A stretch of 64,000 bases of DNA from ZC4RG30 sp049841155 (GTDB lineage: Bacteria > Pseudomonadota > Gammaproteobacteria > Steroidobacterales > Steroidobacteraceae): positions 2,081,467 through 2,145,466 of the forward strand of contig JASGHI010000003.1 of NCBI GenBank assembly GCA_049841155.1. The letters are read 5' to 3'. How positions within the stretch are numbered: the first letter of the stretch is position 1; each line of letters begins with the position of its first letter. The position numbers were made by a program, and so were the translations under genes. The notes under the pieces are model-generated. The model searched no databases. It saw nothing but the letters and a program-made list of their open reading frames with translations, and was not told the DNA's origin. Below, piece by piece: positions 55,401-63,630 of the stretch.

Positions 55401-56360
55401 CGCAGCCTGGCTTCGTTGCGCGAGCGTCACGCTGCCGAATCGCAGCAGCACTATGCGCAGCAGTCGCAGCTCGAGACGGGCGCGCGGACCTGGGTGTTCG
55501 GGGCGCTGCCGGAGCAGCTGCAGACGCAAACGGGCCATCGCCGGCAGATCGGCATACCGGCGCTGGTGGACGAGGGCGACAGCGTGGGCCTGCGCGCCTT
55601 CGCCACGCAACACGAGGCGCGGGTCAGCCATGAGCGGGGAAGCGCGCGGCTCATCCAGCTTGCGATGTCACGCGAGATCAAGTCGCTGCGCCGCGGTCTG
55701 GCCGTGAATGTGCAGGGCGAGCTGCTGTATCGCAACCTCGGTGCGCATCCCCTGCTGGATCCGGATCTGCAACCCGGACGAGAACTGCGTGAGGATCTGC
55801 TGACCCGGATCATCATCACGGCCTTTCTCGATGGCCTGGCGCCGCTGCGGGACGCTGCAGCCTTCGAAGCCCGTGTTGCGGCAAGGCGTTCGGGACTGGG
55901 GCTGATCGCCCAGGAGATCTCGCGCAGCGTGCAGGTTTCTCTGGAGCGGCTGCCCAGCATCGAGGCCGGATTGCGCGCCGTGCCCGCGGCAGCTGCCGCC
56001 GACATCCGCGCCCAGCTGGCATGGTTGCTGCCGGCCGGGTTCCTGCTGACCACGTCCTGGGAAAACCTGCGCGAATTTCCCCGCTACCTGCAGGCCGTGG
56101 AGCAGCGCCTCAAGAAACTGGCCGCCGATCCGCGGCGCGATGCACAGCTGGCCGCGCAGGTGGCCACTTTCGAAACGCGTTACCGCCAGCAGGTGAAGGC
56201 CCGGCGGGGCGCCCCGCACTCCGGTGACGACAATTTCCGCTGGCTGCTGGAGGAGTTTCGCGTGTCGCTGTTTGCCCAGCAGCTGCGCACCCGCATGCCG
56301 GTGTCTGCACGCCGCCTCGAAGAGGCCTGGCAGGATCGCGTCGCCGCCATGCAGTCCTAG
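52461..56360 (+). CDS. hrpA: ATP-dependent RNA helicase HrpA
   Basis: This 1299-residue protein is essentially the length of E. coli HrpA (1300). DEAH motifs in order: VVIVAGDTGSGKTTQLPKI, GHTQPRRIAARAVAARIA, TDGILLAE, VDEAHERSLNIDFLLG, ITSATIDTERFSRHF, VFLSGEREIRE, ATNVAETSLTVPGIRAVIDTG and QRSGRCGRVGPGIAIRLYPEEDF. The C-terminal half has the DUF3418 extension. HrpA rescues stalled ribosomes in related species. The ATG at 52461 gives the standard length; a TTG at 52395 is unlikely. Confidence 0.95.
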   Translation: MKASDPTPMPDPLAACLRRDQFRLRRERDRVHSQRLRGQDVAAAEAALAQRIEASAAARAARAASVPAIVYPEELPVSAHRELIRSAIDRHPVVIVAGDTGSGKTTQLPKICLEAGRGIAGIIGHTQPRRIAARAVAARIAEELKVPLGTAVGYKLRFQDRSRPEGLIKLMTDGILLAETQADRFLDAYDTLIVDEAHERSLNIDFLLGYLKWLLPRRPDLKVVITSATIDTERFSRHFSDAPVVNVAGRSYPVEVRYRSVESDEEADETTAVEQDAILAAVDELWRDQSGDILVFLSGEREIRETAESLRKHHPQGCEILPLYSRLAQEEQQRVFRPSGRRRIVLATNVAETSLTVPGIRAVIDTGVARISRYSHRSRLQRLPIEKISRASANQRSGRCGRVGPGIAIRLYPEEDFLTRPEFTEPEIQRTNLAAVILQMQALKLGDISAFPFVEPPDGRYVRDGERTLRELGALTAEGGLTDMGRKLARLPLDPRLGRMLVAGNDERCLEDVAIIAAALSVPDPRERPADKQTQADQKHAPLRDEHSDFLSLVKLWRAYVEQRGKLSRAKLRAWCKENYLSWLRLSEWHDVHGQLMEVAKGELGFTLNTQPGQYDAIHRALLTGLLSQVAQRKEQGEYLGANGLKLAIHPGSGQFKARPAWIVSAEQVQTTKVYARNVARIDPLWMEQAGAHLVRRQHYEPHWERRAARSVILERVTLFGLTLSSGRNVPFERIDPKAARELFIRHALVRMEYDSRAPFFEHNLELLQEAEYLQQKGRRVDLLGDEEQLYAFFDARIPEGIATGAAFERWRREAEGTQPKLLWLTEKDIAASDVELDAQRFPDHLSAGPLVVQLRYRFDPGHEDDGVSALVPLHVLNQLPEEAFAWLVPGLIDEKVSALVRALPKNLRVHFVPVPQTVEHALPLLDRDRGSLHAQLAAALSRIGGVVVPHDAFREEVLPPHLRMNFLLVDDAGTVIARSRSLASLRERHAAESQQHYAQQSQLETGARTWVFGALPEQLQTQTGHRRQIGIPALVDEGDSVGLRAFATQHEARVSHERGSARLIQLAMSREIKSLRRGLAVNVQGELLYRNLGAHPLLDPDLQPGRELREDLLTRIIITAFLDGLAPLRDAAAFEARVAARRSGLGLIAQEISRSVQVSLERLPSIEAGLRAVPAAAAADIRAQLAWLLPAGFLLTTSWENLREFPRYLQAVEQRLKKLAADPRRDAQLAAQVATFETRYRQQVKARRGAPHSGDDNFRWLLEEFRVSLFAQQLRTRMPVSARRLEEAWQDRVAAMQS

Positions 56361-57124
56361 CGGCGCAGCAGATCCCAAAGCACCTTGATCGCGAGCCCGG
56401 TCGAGGTCGCGACCAGCACCGGCTTGATGACGTGGGCTCCGATGCGCACGGCAAGCTTTGCCCCCAATGTCGCACCTGCGGCCTGCGCCGCGCCCATGGC
56501 GAGGCCCGTCAGCCACCACGGCTTCGCGACCAGAACGAATGCTGTCATGGCGCCGAGGTTGGAAGCGAAATTCAGCAGCTTGGTGTGGGCGGTGGCCTTG
56601 AGCACTCCATATCCTGCCAGCGCGACGAAGCCGATCATGTAGAAGGATCCGGCTCCCGGCCCGAGCAAGCCGTCATAGAAGCCGACCAGCGGCACCAGCG
56701 TCAGGATGAAGACCGTCGGGGCCACACGCCGGGCACGGTCGATATCGCTCAGCCCCGGCTTGAGGGCAAAGAACAGCGCGATGCCGATCAGCAGCACCGG
56801 AAGTACTGCGCGGATCAGGCCCACGGGCAGCATCGTTGCCAGCAGCGCTCCGGCCACGGCGGCGGCATAGGCAATGAGCGCGGGCAGCACCTGCCGCCGC
56901 AGATCCACCTGTCCGGCGAGGGCATAGGACGTGGCCGCCGACCCGGCACCGAACAAACCCTGCACCTTGTTCGTGGCCAGAGCCGTCACCGGATCGGTGC
57001 CGGCGATCAGCAATGCGGGCAGGGTTATCAGGCCGCCGCCGCCGGCGATGGAATCGACGAAACCTGCAACGAAGGCTGCGGCCATCAGCAGCAGCACGAT
57101 TCCCAAACCGGTTTCGAAGCCCAC
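56357..57124 (-). CDS. TauE/SafE (TSUP) family permease
   Basis: This 255-residue inner-membrane protein has about eight helices. The TSUP repeats are visible as AAFVAGFVDSIAGGGGLITLPALL near the N-terminus and PLVGFYDGLLGPGAGSFYMIGFVALAGYGVLKATAHTK in the second half. The family exports sulfonates, sulfite or organic anions; the substrate is unknown here. Its stop overlaps the hrpA 3' end by 4 bp, in convergent orientation. Confidence 0.9.
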   Translation of the reverse strand: MGFETGLGIVLLLMAAAFVAGFVDSIAGGGGLITLPALLIAGTDPVTALATNKVQGLFGAGSAATSYALAGQVDLRRQVLPALIAYAAAVAGALLATMLPVGLIRAVLPVLLIGIALFFALKPGLSDIDRARRVAPTVFILTLVPLVGFYDGLLGPGAGSFYMIGFVALAGYGVLKATAHTKLLNFASNLGAMTAFVLVAKPWWLTGLAMGAAQAAGATLGAKLAVRIGAHVIKPVLVATSTGLAIKVLWDLLRR

Positions 57125-57195
57125 CCCGGGATGGTAGCCCGAAGGGGGCGCCGGTGCACCATCGCACCAGCCAGCGCTGGTAGAGTCACTGGATC

Positions 57196-58545
57196 ATGAG
57201 AAATCTCCTCCGCCAGCGGTTCAACCGCAAGTACGTGCTGTGGCCCATGCTCGCCACCATCGCACTGGTGGCCACGGCGTTCATGGTGACCGAGGCCCGC
57301 CGCAGCGACACCCGCGATCTGGTGCGCTCGGTCAACGAGGAGCAGACCTTTCTGGCCGATGTCACCGAGCTGCTCAATGCCAGTTATGAAGCCGAAAGCG
57401 CCCAGCGCGGCTACATCCTCACCGGCTACGACGCCTACCTGGCTCCCTATGGCTCGGCGGTGAAGACGGCGCGCGACAAGATCGCGGCGCTGGTGGCCCG
57501 CAAGGTGAACATGTCCGAGACCGAGGCGGCCGAGGTCGAGCTGATCGAGCACAGCTTTGGCGGCAAGCTCCAGGAGATGGAATCCACCATCAACATGCGC
57601 CGCTCCGGATACCTCGGCTCGGCTTTGTCGGTGCTGAACTCCGATGTCGGGCTCAATCACATGCGCGAGATCCGCGAGGCCGCGGACCGCCTGCATGCGC
57701 AGCGCGCCGAACGGCTGGGCCGCGCGATCCGGGAATGGAGCGAAACGGAAAATGCAAACACCATCATCAGCGGCGTGATGACACTGTTCACGCTGTTCAT
57801 CATCATGCTGGTGGGACTGCTGCTGTCGCGCGAGATTTCGCGGCGCGCCTGGATCGCCGCGGAGCTGGACGGCCAGGTCAGGGAGCGCACCGCAGAGCTG
57901 GCGGATCTGTCCACGCAGCTGTTGCGCATCGGCGAGACGGAGAAGGCGGCCCTGTCGCGCGAGCTGCACGATGAACTCGGTGGGCTGCTGGTCGCGATGA
58001 AGCTGGATCTTGGAGCCCTGAAGAAGACCCTGCCTCCGGGAGAAGGCGTCGCGCAGCGTGCGCAGCGGCTGGACGCCTCGATAGATGCGGGCATCGACCT
58101 CAAGCGCCGCGTCATCGAGAACCTGCGACCCACATTGCTGGACAACCTGGGCCTGTTCGCAGCGCTGCGCTGGCTGATTGGCGAGGCCAGCGCCCAGAGC
58201 GGCGTGGCCATCGAGTTCAATGCCTCCGGGGAAGAGCCACAACTGCCGGCCGATGTGTCCATCGCCATCTTCCGCGTGGTGCAGGAAACGCTGACGAACA
58301 TGCTGAGACATGCACGGGCCAGCGGGGCCGCCATCGAAGTGGCGACTCAGGAAGGCGGCATGGAGATCACGATCCGGGACAATGGCGTGGGCCTTCCCGC
58401 AGATGCCCTGAAGCGCAGTGGCTCGCATGGGCTCAAGCAGATGCGTTTCCGCATGACCGCGATAGGCGGCGAGGTGGATTGGGCCGACGCACCGGGCGGC
58501 GGCACTGTCACAAGGGTGCGCTACCAGCCCTCTGCTCCTGCCTGA
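57196..58545 (+). CDS. Sensor histidine kinase, CHASE3 / HisKA_3 (NarX-like)
   Basis: This 449-residue protein has TM1 (VLWPMLATIALVATAFMVT), a periplasmic CHASE3-type domain (about 35-185: SAQRGYILTGYDAYLAPYGSAV), TM2 (MTLFTLFIIMLVGLLLS), a coiled coil, a HisKA_3 domain with phosphoacceptor H258 (LSRELHDELGGLLVAMKLDL), and HATPase with N box (QETLTNMLRHARASG) and G box (DNGVGLPADALKRSGSHGLKQMRFR). It is a NarL-type cognate kinase. It is paralogous to the kinase at 59896-61257. It has no adjacent response regulator on the same strand; the likely partner is the NarL-type regulator at 62512. Confidence 0.93.
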   Translation: MRNLLRQRFNRKYVLWPMLATIALVATAFMVTEARRSDTRDLVRSVNEEQTFLADVTELLNASYEAESAQRGYILTGYDAYLAPYGSAVKTARDKIAALVARKVNMSETEAAEVELIEHSFGGKLQEMESTINMRRSGYLGSALSVLNSDVGLNHMREIREAADRLHAQRAERLGRAIREWSETENANTIISGVMTLFTLFIIMLVGLLLSREISRRAWIAAELDGQVRERTAELADLSTQLLRIGETEKAALSRELHDELGGLLVAMKLDLGALKKTLPPGEGVAQRAQRLDASIDAGIDLKRRVIENLRPTLLDNLGLFAALRWLIGEASAQSGVAIEFNASGEEPQLPADVSIAIFRVVQETLTNMLRHARASGAAIEVATQEGGMEITIRDNGVGLPADALKRSGSHGLKQMRFRMTAIGGEVDWADAPGGGTVTRVRYQPSAPA

Positions 58546-58566
58546 GCCCCGGCGGGCGGGCGCGCC

Positions 58567-58812
58567 TCAGCGCTGTGGGTGCCCCAGGGTCAGCAGCGCG
58601 CGCTGGGCATCGCGCAGCCGCTCCCCCGCCACGCCCGGTTTGGCGCTGTTGTTCATGCTCTCCTCGGTGGCGCGCAGCTGCGCTTCGAGATCGGCCACCA
58701 TCTGTTCGAGGATCCAGCGTTTCTCCTCGTCGGAGAAGCTGCGGTCCAGCATCAACATGGAGGGCCGGACGTGGCCGGCTTTCAGATATTGCTGTGCGCG
58801 TGGCGTGGACAT
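58567..58812 (-). CDS. Small hypothetical helical protein
   Basis: This 81-residue soluble protein is predicted coiled coil (SFSDEEKRWILEQMVADLEAQLRATEESMNN). It is supported by AGGAGAGG 5 nt before the ATG at 58812. It overlaps the end of the diguanylate cyclase gene by 31 bp on the same strand, so it is translationally coupled. No family was recognised. Confidence 0.6.
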   Translation of the reverse strand: MSTPRAQQYLKAGHVRPSMLMLDRSFSDEEKRWILEQMVADLEAQLRATEESMNNSAKPGVAGERLRDAQRALLTLGHPQR

Positions 58813-59783
58813 GGGTCCTCTCCTGAAGTAACCGGGGTGCTGCGCACTGCCCCGGTGGTGCGCGGCCGCAGCACCGTGACCGTCTCGCTCGCGGACGGGG
58901 ATTCATCCATCATCACGTGAAAGGCGTTCTTGCCGCCGTTCTTCACCCGGTACATCGCGGTGTCGGCTATCTGCATTGCACGGTGATGCGTCGTGAATTG
59001 CGGCCGGTAGCAGCAGGCGCCGATGCTGGCCGGACAGCCGAAGAGCCGACGCTCGATCCGGTAGGCAGGCCGCAGCGCATCCAGCAGCGCGCTGCAAAGG
59101 GTTTCGGTCATGCGGTGGGCAGCCAGAACGCTGTCGGGGAGCTGGTCGATGACCACCACGAACTCATCCCCGCCCCAGCGGGTCAGCGTATGCCCCTCCG
59201 GCAGGCAGCTGCGGATGCGGCTGGCACAGCGGCGCAGCAGCTGGTCGCCGCGATGATGCCCGGCCCCGTCGTTCACCTGCTTGAAGCCATCCAGATCGAT
59301 GAAGACGATGGCACTGCGACCGGCCTGCGGCATCCGCGTCATCCGATCTTCGAGGCCCGCCCGGTTCAGGGCTCCAGTTAGCGGATCGGTGAAAGCGCGG
59401 CGCCACAGGCGGTTGATCAGCCGCGAGGTCGGGTCGCGGGGTTGCAGCAGGCACCCTACGCCGGTGATCGCACCGCCCTCATCGCAGATGCGGGACAGCG
59501 ACAACGATACCCGCAACGGTCTGCCGTCGGCAGCGCAGCGCGAGGTCGTGAGGCGCAGCGTGCCGCCCTCGCGCAGCAATTTGCGCATGGTGTCTTCGTG
59601 CTCCGCGAGCAGGCTAACGGGCACCAGCAGCCCCACATTGCGTCCGATGATTTCCCCGCCGCGGTAACCCAGCAGCTGCTCGGCGGCCTGGTTCCAGGTC
59701 GTGATCTCGCCCGCCACCGTCCATGACACCAGGGCTTCACCGATCTGATCCACCAGCGTCTGCAGGCTTTGTCCGCCGGACAT
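58782..59783 (-). CDS. PAS-GGDEF diguanylate cyclase
   Basis: This 333-residue protein has a PAS domain (SLQTLVDQIGEALVSWTVAGEITTWNQAAEQLLGYRGGEIIG) followed by PAC, then a GGDEF domain (FTDPLTGALNRAGLEDRM, FIDLDGFKQVNDGAGHHRGDQLLRR, LTRWGGDEFVVVIDQL). The intact GGDEF motif suggests active c-di-GMP synthesis; no RxxD inhibitory site precedes it. No membrane segment is present. The ATG at 59783 has GGAGG 7 nt upstream. Palindrome site 4 lies about 82 bp upstream. Confidence 0.9.
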   Translation of the reverse strand: MSGGQSLQTLVDQIGEALVSWTVAGEITTWNQAAEQLLGYRGGEIIGRNVGLLVPVSLLAEHEDTMRKLLREGGTLRLTTSRCAADGRPLRVSLSLSRICDEGGAITGVGCLLQPRDPTSRLINRLWRRAFTDPLTGALNRAGLEDRMTRMPQAGRSAIVFIDLDGFKQVNDGAGHHRGDQLLRRCASRIRSCLPEGHTLTRWGGDEFVVVIDQLPDSVLAAHRMTETLCSALLDALRPAYRIERRLFGCPASIGACCYRPQFTTHHRAMQIADTAMYRVKNGGKNAFHVMMDESPSASETVTVLRPRTTGAVRSTPVTSGEDPCPRHAHSNI

Positions 59784-59864
59784 TGCGGCCTCCGTCCACG
59801 AAATCGGAAGCCCACGATGCGCCCGCCGCAGACGGGCGACAATTGCAGTGCCCCCCGTCATGAC

Positions 59865-59880
59865 GTAGGACCAGGCCGAC
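59865..59880. promoter_or_regulatory. Palindrome GTAGG-N6-CCGAC (site 4)
   Basis: GTAGGaccaggCCGAC is a 5-6-5 inverted repeat with one arm mismatch. It lies about 82 bp upstream of the diguanylate cyclase start and 16 bp from the stop of the histidine kinase upstream. It is the weakest member of the recurrent motif. Confidence 0.42.
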
Positions 59881-59895
59881 ACGCCTGCGGATCTG

Positions 59896-61257
59896 CTATC
59901 CGCTGGCCGCCGTATCCGGCAGGAAGATTTCCACCGCGGTTCCCCGACCGTCGCGGCGATAGATTCGGAAAGTTCCGCCCAGGCTTTCGATGCGGAAGCG
60001 CATCTGCTTCACGCCATGCGATTCGCCGCGAGTCTCCGCATCGGGTGGCAATCCTATGCCGTCGTCGCAGATGATCATCACCAGTCCCGAAGCGTCGCGG
60101 CGCACATCCACCAGCAGGTGCCGGGCACCGGCATGTCTTGCCACATTGGTCAGCGCCTCCTGGAACGTCCGGAAGACGCCGATGGCGACATCCGGCGGGA
60201 ACTCGTGGTCCTCCTCCGGTATGTGCAGGGTGGCTTCGAGGCCGGCCTGGTTGCAGGTTTCCTCTGCCTGCCATCGCAGGGCGGTGAACAGCCCCATGTT
60301 GTCCAGCAGCGTCGGCCGCAGTTGCTCGATCACGCGCCGCTTGAGGTCGATGCCGGCGGACAGGGCCTGTTCCACCCGCGCCCAGCGCTTTTCGACGTCG
60401 GCGTCGTCCTTCGGGAACAATGTGCGCCGCAGTTGTACGATATCCATGCGCAGCGAAATCAGCAGTCCTCCCAGCTCATCATGCAGCTCCCGCGCCAGGG
60501 CATGTTTCTCCACTTCGCCGATGCGTGCCATGTGCCGAGTGAGATCGCGGATCTGGTGGGTGGCTTCCGCCACCCGGCGGTTCAGGTCGCTGAAATAGAT
60601 CGCACGGCGCCGAAGGTCACGGCTGACGAGCAGCCCGGCCAGCAGCAGTACGCCGAGCGTGAAGACGGTCATCAGCAAGTTGATGCCCGTATTGATGCGC
60701 AGCACCGCGTGCGCTTCTGAAAGCCCTTGCTGGACATCCTCACGTTGATGTCGACGCAGGATCTCGAGGCCATTGCGGATGGCGTTCATGTGCCCGAGCC
60801 CGGCGTCGGCCTTGATCAGGGCAAGGGCATCCGTATTGCGGCCGGCTTCCATGAGGCGCATGGATTCGGCCATCTCCCCCACCTTCAGCTCGAAGCTCTG
60901 TTTGACAAGCCGGATGACCGGCAGGTCGCCGGGCAGCAGCTTCTGCAGTTCATTCTCGAGCTCGGCAATGTGGACACGGGTAGCGTCGACGCTGCTGTTG
61001 AAAGGCGCCTGGTACCTCTTCTCTCCGGTGAGCAGGAAGCCGCGTTGCGCGCTTTCCGAGTCCAGTGCCTGGTAGAGAGTCTCGGACACCATCCGCAGTA
61101 CTTCCTGCCGTTCGCGGATCACGGCATTGAGCGCTGCCGTCTTCGTCCTGCGCATCTCGGAGACGGTGAAGCCGAGAATGACCAGCAGCATGATCAGCAG
61201 CAGCGGCAGGAGCACGTACTTGCGGTTGAGCTTCTCGTCCAGGAGTCGTTTGTCCAT
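59896..61257 (-). CDS. Sensor histidine kinase, CHASE3 / HisKA_3, paralogue
   Basis: This 453-residue kinase has the same architecture as 57196-58545: TM1 (VLLPLLLIMLLVILGFTV), CHASE3 (SAQRGFLLTGEKRYQAPFNSSV), TM2 (LLMTVFTLGVLLLAGLLVS), HisKA_3 with H259 (LARELHDELGGLLISLRMDI), N box (QEALTNVARHAGARH) and G box (DDGIGLPPDAETRGESHGVKQMRFR). It starts 10 bp after the Crp/Fnr-type gene, so it is in the regulator operon starting at 63141. It probably phosphorylates one of the two response regulators. Confidence 0.93.
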   Translation of the reverse strand: MDKRLLDEKLNRKYVLLPLLLIMLLVILGFTVSEMRRTKTAALNAVIRERQEVLRMVSETLYQALDSESAQRGFLLTGEKRYQAPFNSSVDATRVHIAELENELQKLLPGDLPVIRLVKQSFELKVGEMAESMRLMEAGRNTDALALIKADAGLGHMNAIRNGLEILRRHQREDVQQGLSEAHAVLRINTGINLLMTVFTLGVLLLAGLLVSRDLRRRAIYFSDLNRRVAEATHQIRDLTRHMARIGEVEKHALARELHDELGGLLISLRMDIVQLRRTLFPKDDADVEKRWARVEQALSAGIDLKRRVIEQLRPTLLDNMGLFTALRWQAEETCNQAGLEATLHIPEEDHEFPPDVAIGVFRTFQEALTNVARHAGARHLLVDVRRDASGLVMIICDDGIGLPPDAETRGESHGVKQMRFRIESLGGTFRIYRRDGRGTAVEIFLPDTAASG

Positions 61258-61267
61258 GCCGGCTCCT

Positions 61268-62077
61268 TCAGATCAGGGGTCTGCCACGCAGCGGCAGCGC
61301 GTAGTAGTCGGCGAACCGTCTCATGGCCTCGGGATGGCGCAACGTCAGATGTGCCGGGGAAATCTCGAAATGTCCGGTAGCCTGCAGTTTCCTCAGCGTC
61401 TTGTTGGTGTGGACCAGCGACAGGCCCAGCGCGTCGGCCATGTGCTGCTGGGTGACGGGGAAGGGAACGCGTCCGTCGGCCTTCTTGAGGCCCACTGATT
61501 CGGCGCGTTTGTACAGGTGGATGAGCAGCATCGCGATGCGCTGGGCAGCGCTGCGCCGCCCCACGGACACGAGGTTCTCGTCCACGATGAGCTCTTCATG
61601 CGCTGCGATCCATGTGATGCCATAGCCCAGTGCCGGATGGGCTTGGTACAGATTCCAGATGCCGCTGGCGGGAAAGCGGCAAAGCCGGGCGTCCGTGAGC
61701 AGCTCCACTCCATGCGCGGCATGGGCGCCGAGATTCTCCTGCAGCCCGATGAAGTCGCCGGGAAGCAGGAAGTTGAGGATCTGGCGGGCGCCGCTGGAAA
61801 GCGTGCGGAAGCGAAAGGCCCAGCCGCTGAGCAAGGTATGAAAATCACCGCTGGTTTCGCCCTCGCGCCTGAGTCGCGTGCCGGCAGAAAGAGTCACTTC
61901 GCCGGTCTTGAAGCGCTGGATGAAGGCGATCTCCTCGGGGGTGTTGGCTGAAAAGGCACCGGTAAGACGCAACGGGCACTGTGCGCAGGGGATCAAGCGG
62001 GGACCGCGATCGTGGTTTTCATTTTTCACCTGCGAGCCTACGGCATGAACCGGATCCCGCGATATGTACTTTGACAT
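61268..62077 (-). CDS. Crp/Fnr-family transcriptional regulator
   Basis: This 269-residue protein has an N-terminal tail with IPCAQCPLR (C31, C34), a cyclic-nucleotide-binding-like barrel (LSAGTRLRREGETSGDFHTLLSGWAFRFRTLSSGARQILNFLLPGDFIGL), a dimerisation helix and a C-terminal HTH (PVTQQHMADALGLSLVHTNKTLRKLQATGHFEIS). The recognition helix (SLVHTNKTLRKL) lacks the RE-xx-R pattern of CRP and FNR, so a different DNA site is expected. It has too few conserved cysteines for an FNR-like Fe-S cluster. It may bind the 5-6-5 GTAGG palindromes. It is in one operon with two response regulators and a kinase. Confidence 0.9.
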   Translation of the reverse strand: MSKYISRDPVHAVGSQVKNENHDRGPRLIPCAQCPLRLTGAFSANTPEEIAFIQRFKTGEVTLSAGTRLRREGETSGDFHTLLSGWAFRFRTLSSGARQILNFLLPGDFIGLQENLGAHAAHGVELLTDARLCRFPASGIWNLYQAHPALGYGITWIAAHEELIVDENLVSVGRRSAAQRIAMLLIHLYKRAESVGLKKADGRVPFPVTQQHMADALGLSLVHTNKTLRKLQATGHFEISPAHLTLRHPEAMRRFADYYALPLRGRPLI

Positions 62078-62124
62078 AGCCGATGCCGGCGGCGGTTGCC
62101 TCCGCCTGGCATCGAGCCTTAAGG

Positions 62125-62499
62125 CTAGTGGGTATGGCTGGCCTGCAGCTGCTGGATGATGGACTGCAGCTGCTCCAGATCCTTCGACTTGTCGAGGAAA
62201 TACTCCGCGCCGAGTTCCTGAGCGCGGCGACGGTACTGCGGCAGCGCATAGTTGGTCAGCACGATGGTGGGGGGATGCTGCGGGCCCAGCGCTTCCAGCA
62301 CGCCGAAGCCGGTTCCGGTGCGCAGCTGCAGGTCGAGTATCATCAGGTCATAGTGGGTCTGGCGCGCTTCAACGATGGCGGATTGCTGATCGGCCACGAT
62401 CTGGATGTCATGGATTCCCGTCTCGTTCTCCAGCAGATCGCGCAGCATCGCCGCGATGCGCGATGAGTCCTCGACCAGCAATACCTTCAGCGTCTTCAT
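62125..62499 (-). CDS. Single-domain response regulator
   Basis: This 124-residue protein is a lone receiver domain: acidic pocket VLLVEDS, phosphoacceptor D56 (DLMILDLQLRTGTG), Thr/Ser site TIVLTNYA and Lys in FLDKSKD. No output domain is present, so it probably acts by phosphotransfer or protein contacts. It lies 12 bp after the NarL-type regulator and 47 bp before the Crp/Fnr-type gene. Confidence 0.92.
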   Translation of the reverse strand: MKTLKVLLVEDSSRIAAMLRDLLENETGIHDIQIVADQQSAIVEARQTHYDLMILDLQLRTGTGFGVLEALGPQHPPTIVLTNYALPQYRRRAQELGAEYFLDKSKDLEQLQSIIQQLQASHTH

Positions 62500-62511
62500 G
62501 GCCGCTATCCG

Positions 62512-63141
62512 TCAAACCAGCCCGTTTCTCAGCGCGTAGGCCGTGATGTCGGCATTGGAGCGGAAGCCCATCTTCTCGAGGATGCGCGTGCGGTAGGTCG
62601 ACACCGTCTTGACGCTGAGGAACAGCTCCTTGGCGATGGCGGAAACCGCATCTCCTGCCGCAAGCTTGCGGAAGATCTGGAACTCACGCTCCGAAAGCGC
62701 GGCGTGGGCGGGCTGGTCGTGATTGGCGCCCAGCTCGCCGGCAAGCTGCTCCGCCAGCGTGCTGCTGACATAGCGCCGCCCCGACAGCACCATGTGCACG
62801 GCGCGCAGAAGTTCCTCCGCCGCGGCCTCTTTCTGCAGGTAACCCGCCGCACCGGCCTTCAGCACATTCACCGCATACTGCCGCTCGGGGTAGCCGCTGA
62901 CGACGAGGATGCGCAGCTGCGGATGCGAAGCCTGGATGTGACGCAGGATGTCCAGGCCGCTGCGGTCCGGCATGTTGATATCGAGGATCACGAGGTCAAA
63001 GCGCTGGTCGCGCAAGGCATCCATGACCTCCTGCCCGGAGGAGGCTTCATGGACGCCACGAATCTGAGGATCGGACTCGAGGAATTGACGCAATCCGGCA
63101 CGCACCATGGGATGGTCGTCGGCGATGAGTACGGCGTGCAT
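62512..63141 (-). CDS. NarL/FixJ-family response regulator
   Basis: This 209-residue protein has a receiver with D54 (FDLVILDINMPDRSGL), Thr/Ser site LVVSGY and Lys in GYLQKEAAA, then a LuxR-type HTH (LSEREFQIFRKLAAGDAVSAIAKELFLSVKTVSTYRTRILEKMGFRSN). It is likely the output of the CHASE3/HisKA_3 kinases in this block. The ATG at 63141 gives MHAVLIADDHPM, the standard start. Palindrome site 5 lies 58 bp upstream, suggesting autoregulation. Confidence 0.94.
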   Translation of the reverse strand: MHAVLIADDHPMVRAGLRQFLESDPQIRGVHEASSGQEVMDALRDQRFDLVILDINMPDRSGLDILRHIQASHPQLRILVVSGYPERQYAVNVLKAGAAGYLQKEAAAEELLRAVHMVLSGRRYVSSTLAEQLAGELGANHDQPAHAALSEREFQIFRKLAAGDAVSAIAKELFLSVKTVSTYRTRILEKMGFRSNADITAYALRNGLV

Positions 63142-63198
63142 GCAACAATCCTGCGGGAACCGCGCGGCCCCACGCAAGGGGCGGAGGTGAACAGCCGC

Positions 63199-63214
63199 GT
63201 AGGAATGCTCCTAC
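63199..63214. promoter_or_regulatory. Palindrome GTAGG-N6-CCTAC (site 5)
   Basis: Perfect 5-6-5 inverted repeat, GTAGGaatgctCCTAC. It lies 58 bp upstream of the NarL-type regulator, which heads the RR-RR-Crp-kinase operon. The distance to the start codon equals that at site 1. Confidence 0.6.
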
Positions 63215-63239
63215 ACGGCCGTGCCTGCAATCAGGACTT

Positions 63240-63404
63240 CTAGACTTTGCGTATCAGACTCATGATGAAGGTTGCCAGCGCAATGATCAGGAACACGATG
63301 AACAGGATCTTGGCGATGCCGGCCGCCCCCGCCGCTATTCCCGTGAATCCGAACAGCGCAGCAATGAGTGCAATGACAAAGAAAACGACCGCGTAGTGAA
63401 GCAT
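63240..63404 (-). CDS. DUF1328 (YtjA-like) small membrane protein
   Basis: This 54-residue protein has two hydrophobic helices (MLHYAVVFFVIALIAALFGF, then IAAGAAGIAKILFIVFLIIALATFIMSLI), the exact DUF1328 pattern. It is a small inner-membrane protein often induced by stress; the role is unknown. GGAGG lies about 10 nt before the ATG at 63404. It is divergent from the BON lipoprotein across a 226-bp gap containing palindrome site 6. Confidence 0.92.
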   Translation of the reverse strand: MLHYAVVFFVIALIAALFGFTGIAAGAAGIAKILFIVFLIIALATFIMSLIRKV

Positions 63405-63512
63405 GACCTGAATCCTCCGCTGAAGCTGGTGGACGCAGCTTCCCACGCAATACAGAGCGTGGCCGTCGGCGGTTGCACTGAAGCCGCGTCAGCCGATTCC
63501 GACTGCAGCAGG

Positions 63513-63528
63513 GCAGGAGACTTCCTAC
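63513..63528. promoter_or_regulatory. Palindrome GCAGG-N6-CCTAC (site 6)
   Basis: GCAGGagacttCCTAC has one arm mismatch. It sits almost centrally between the divergent DUF1328 gene (109 bp) and the BON lipoprotein gene (103 bp), and fits the recurrent 5-6-5 motif. Confidence 0.5.
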
Positions 63529-63630
63529 AGGCCGTGGTGGCGCTCAGGAGCTGCCTCACCACTGCGGCCAGGGCATGCTTCCTCGGGACGCGGCGCCGCC
63601 GCCACTATCACCTATCACCGAGGATGAAAC

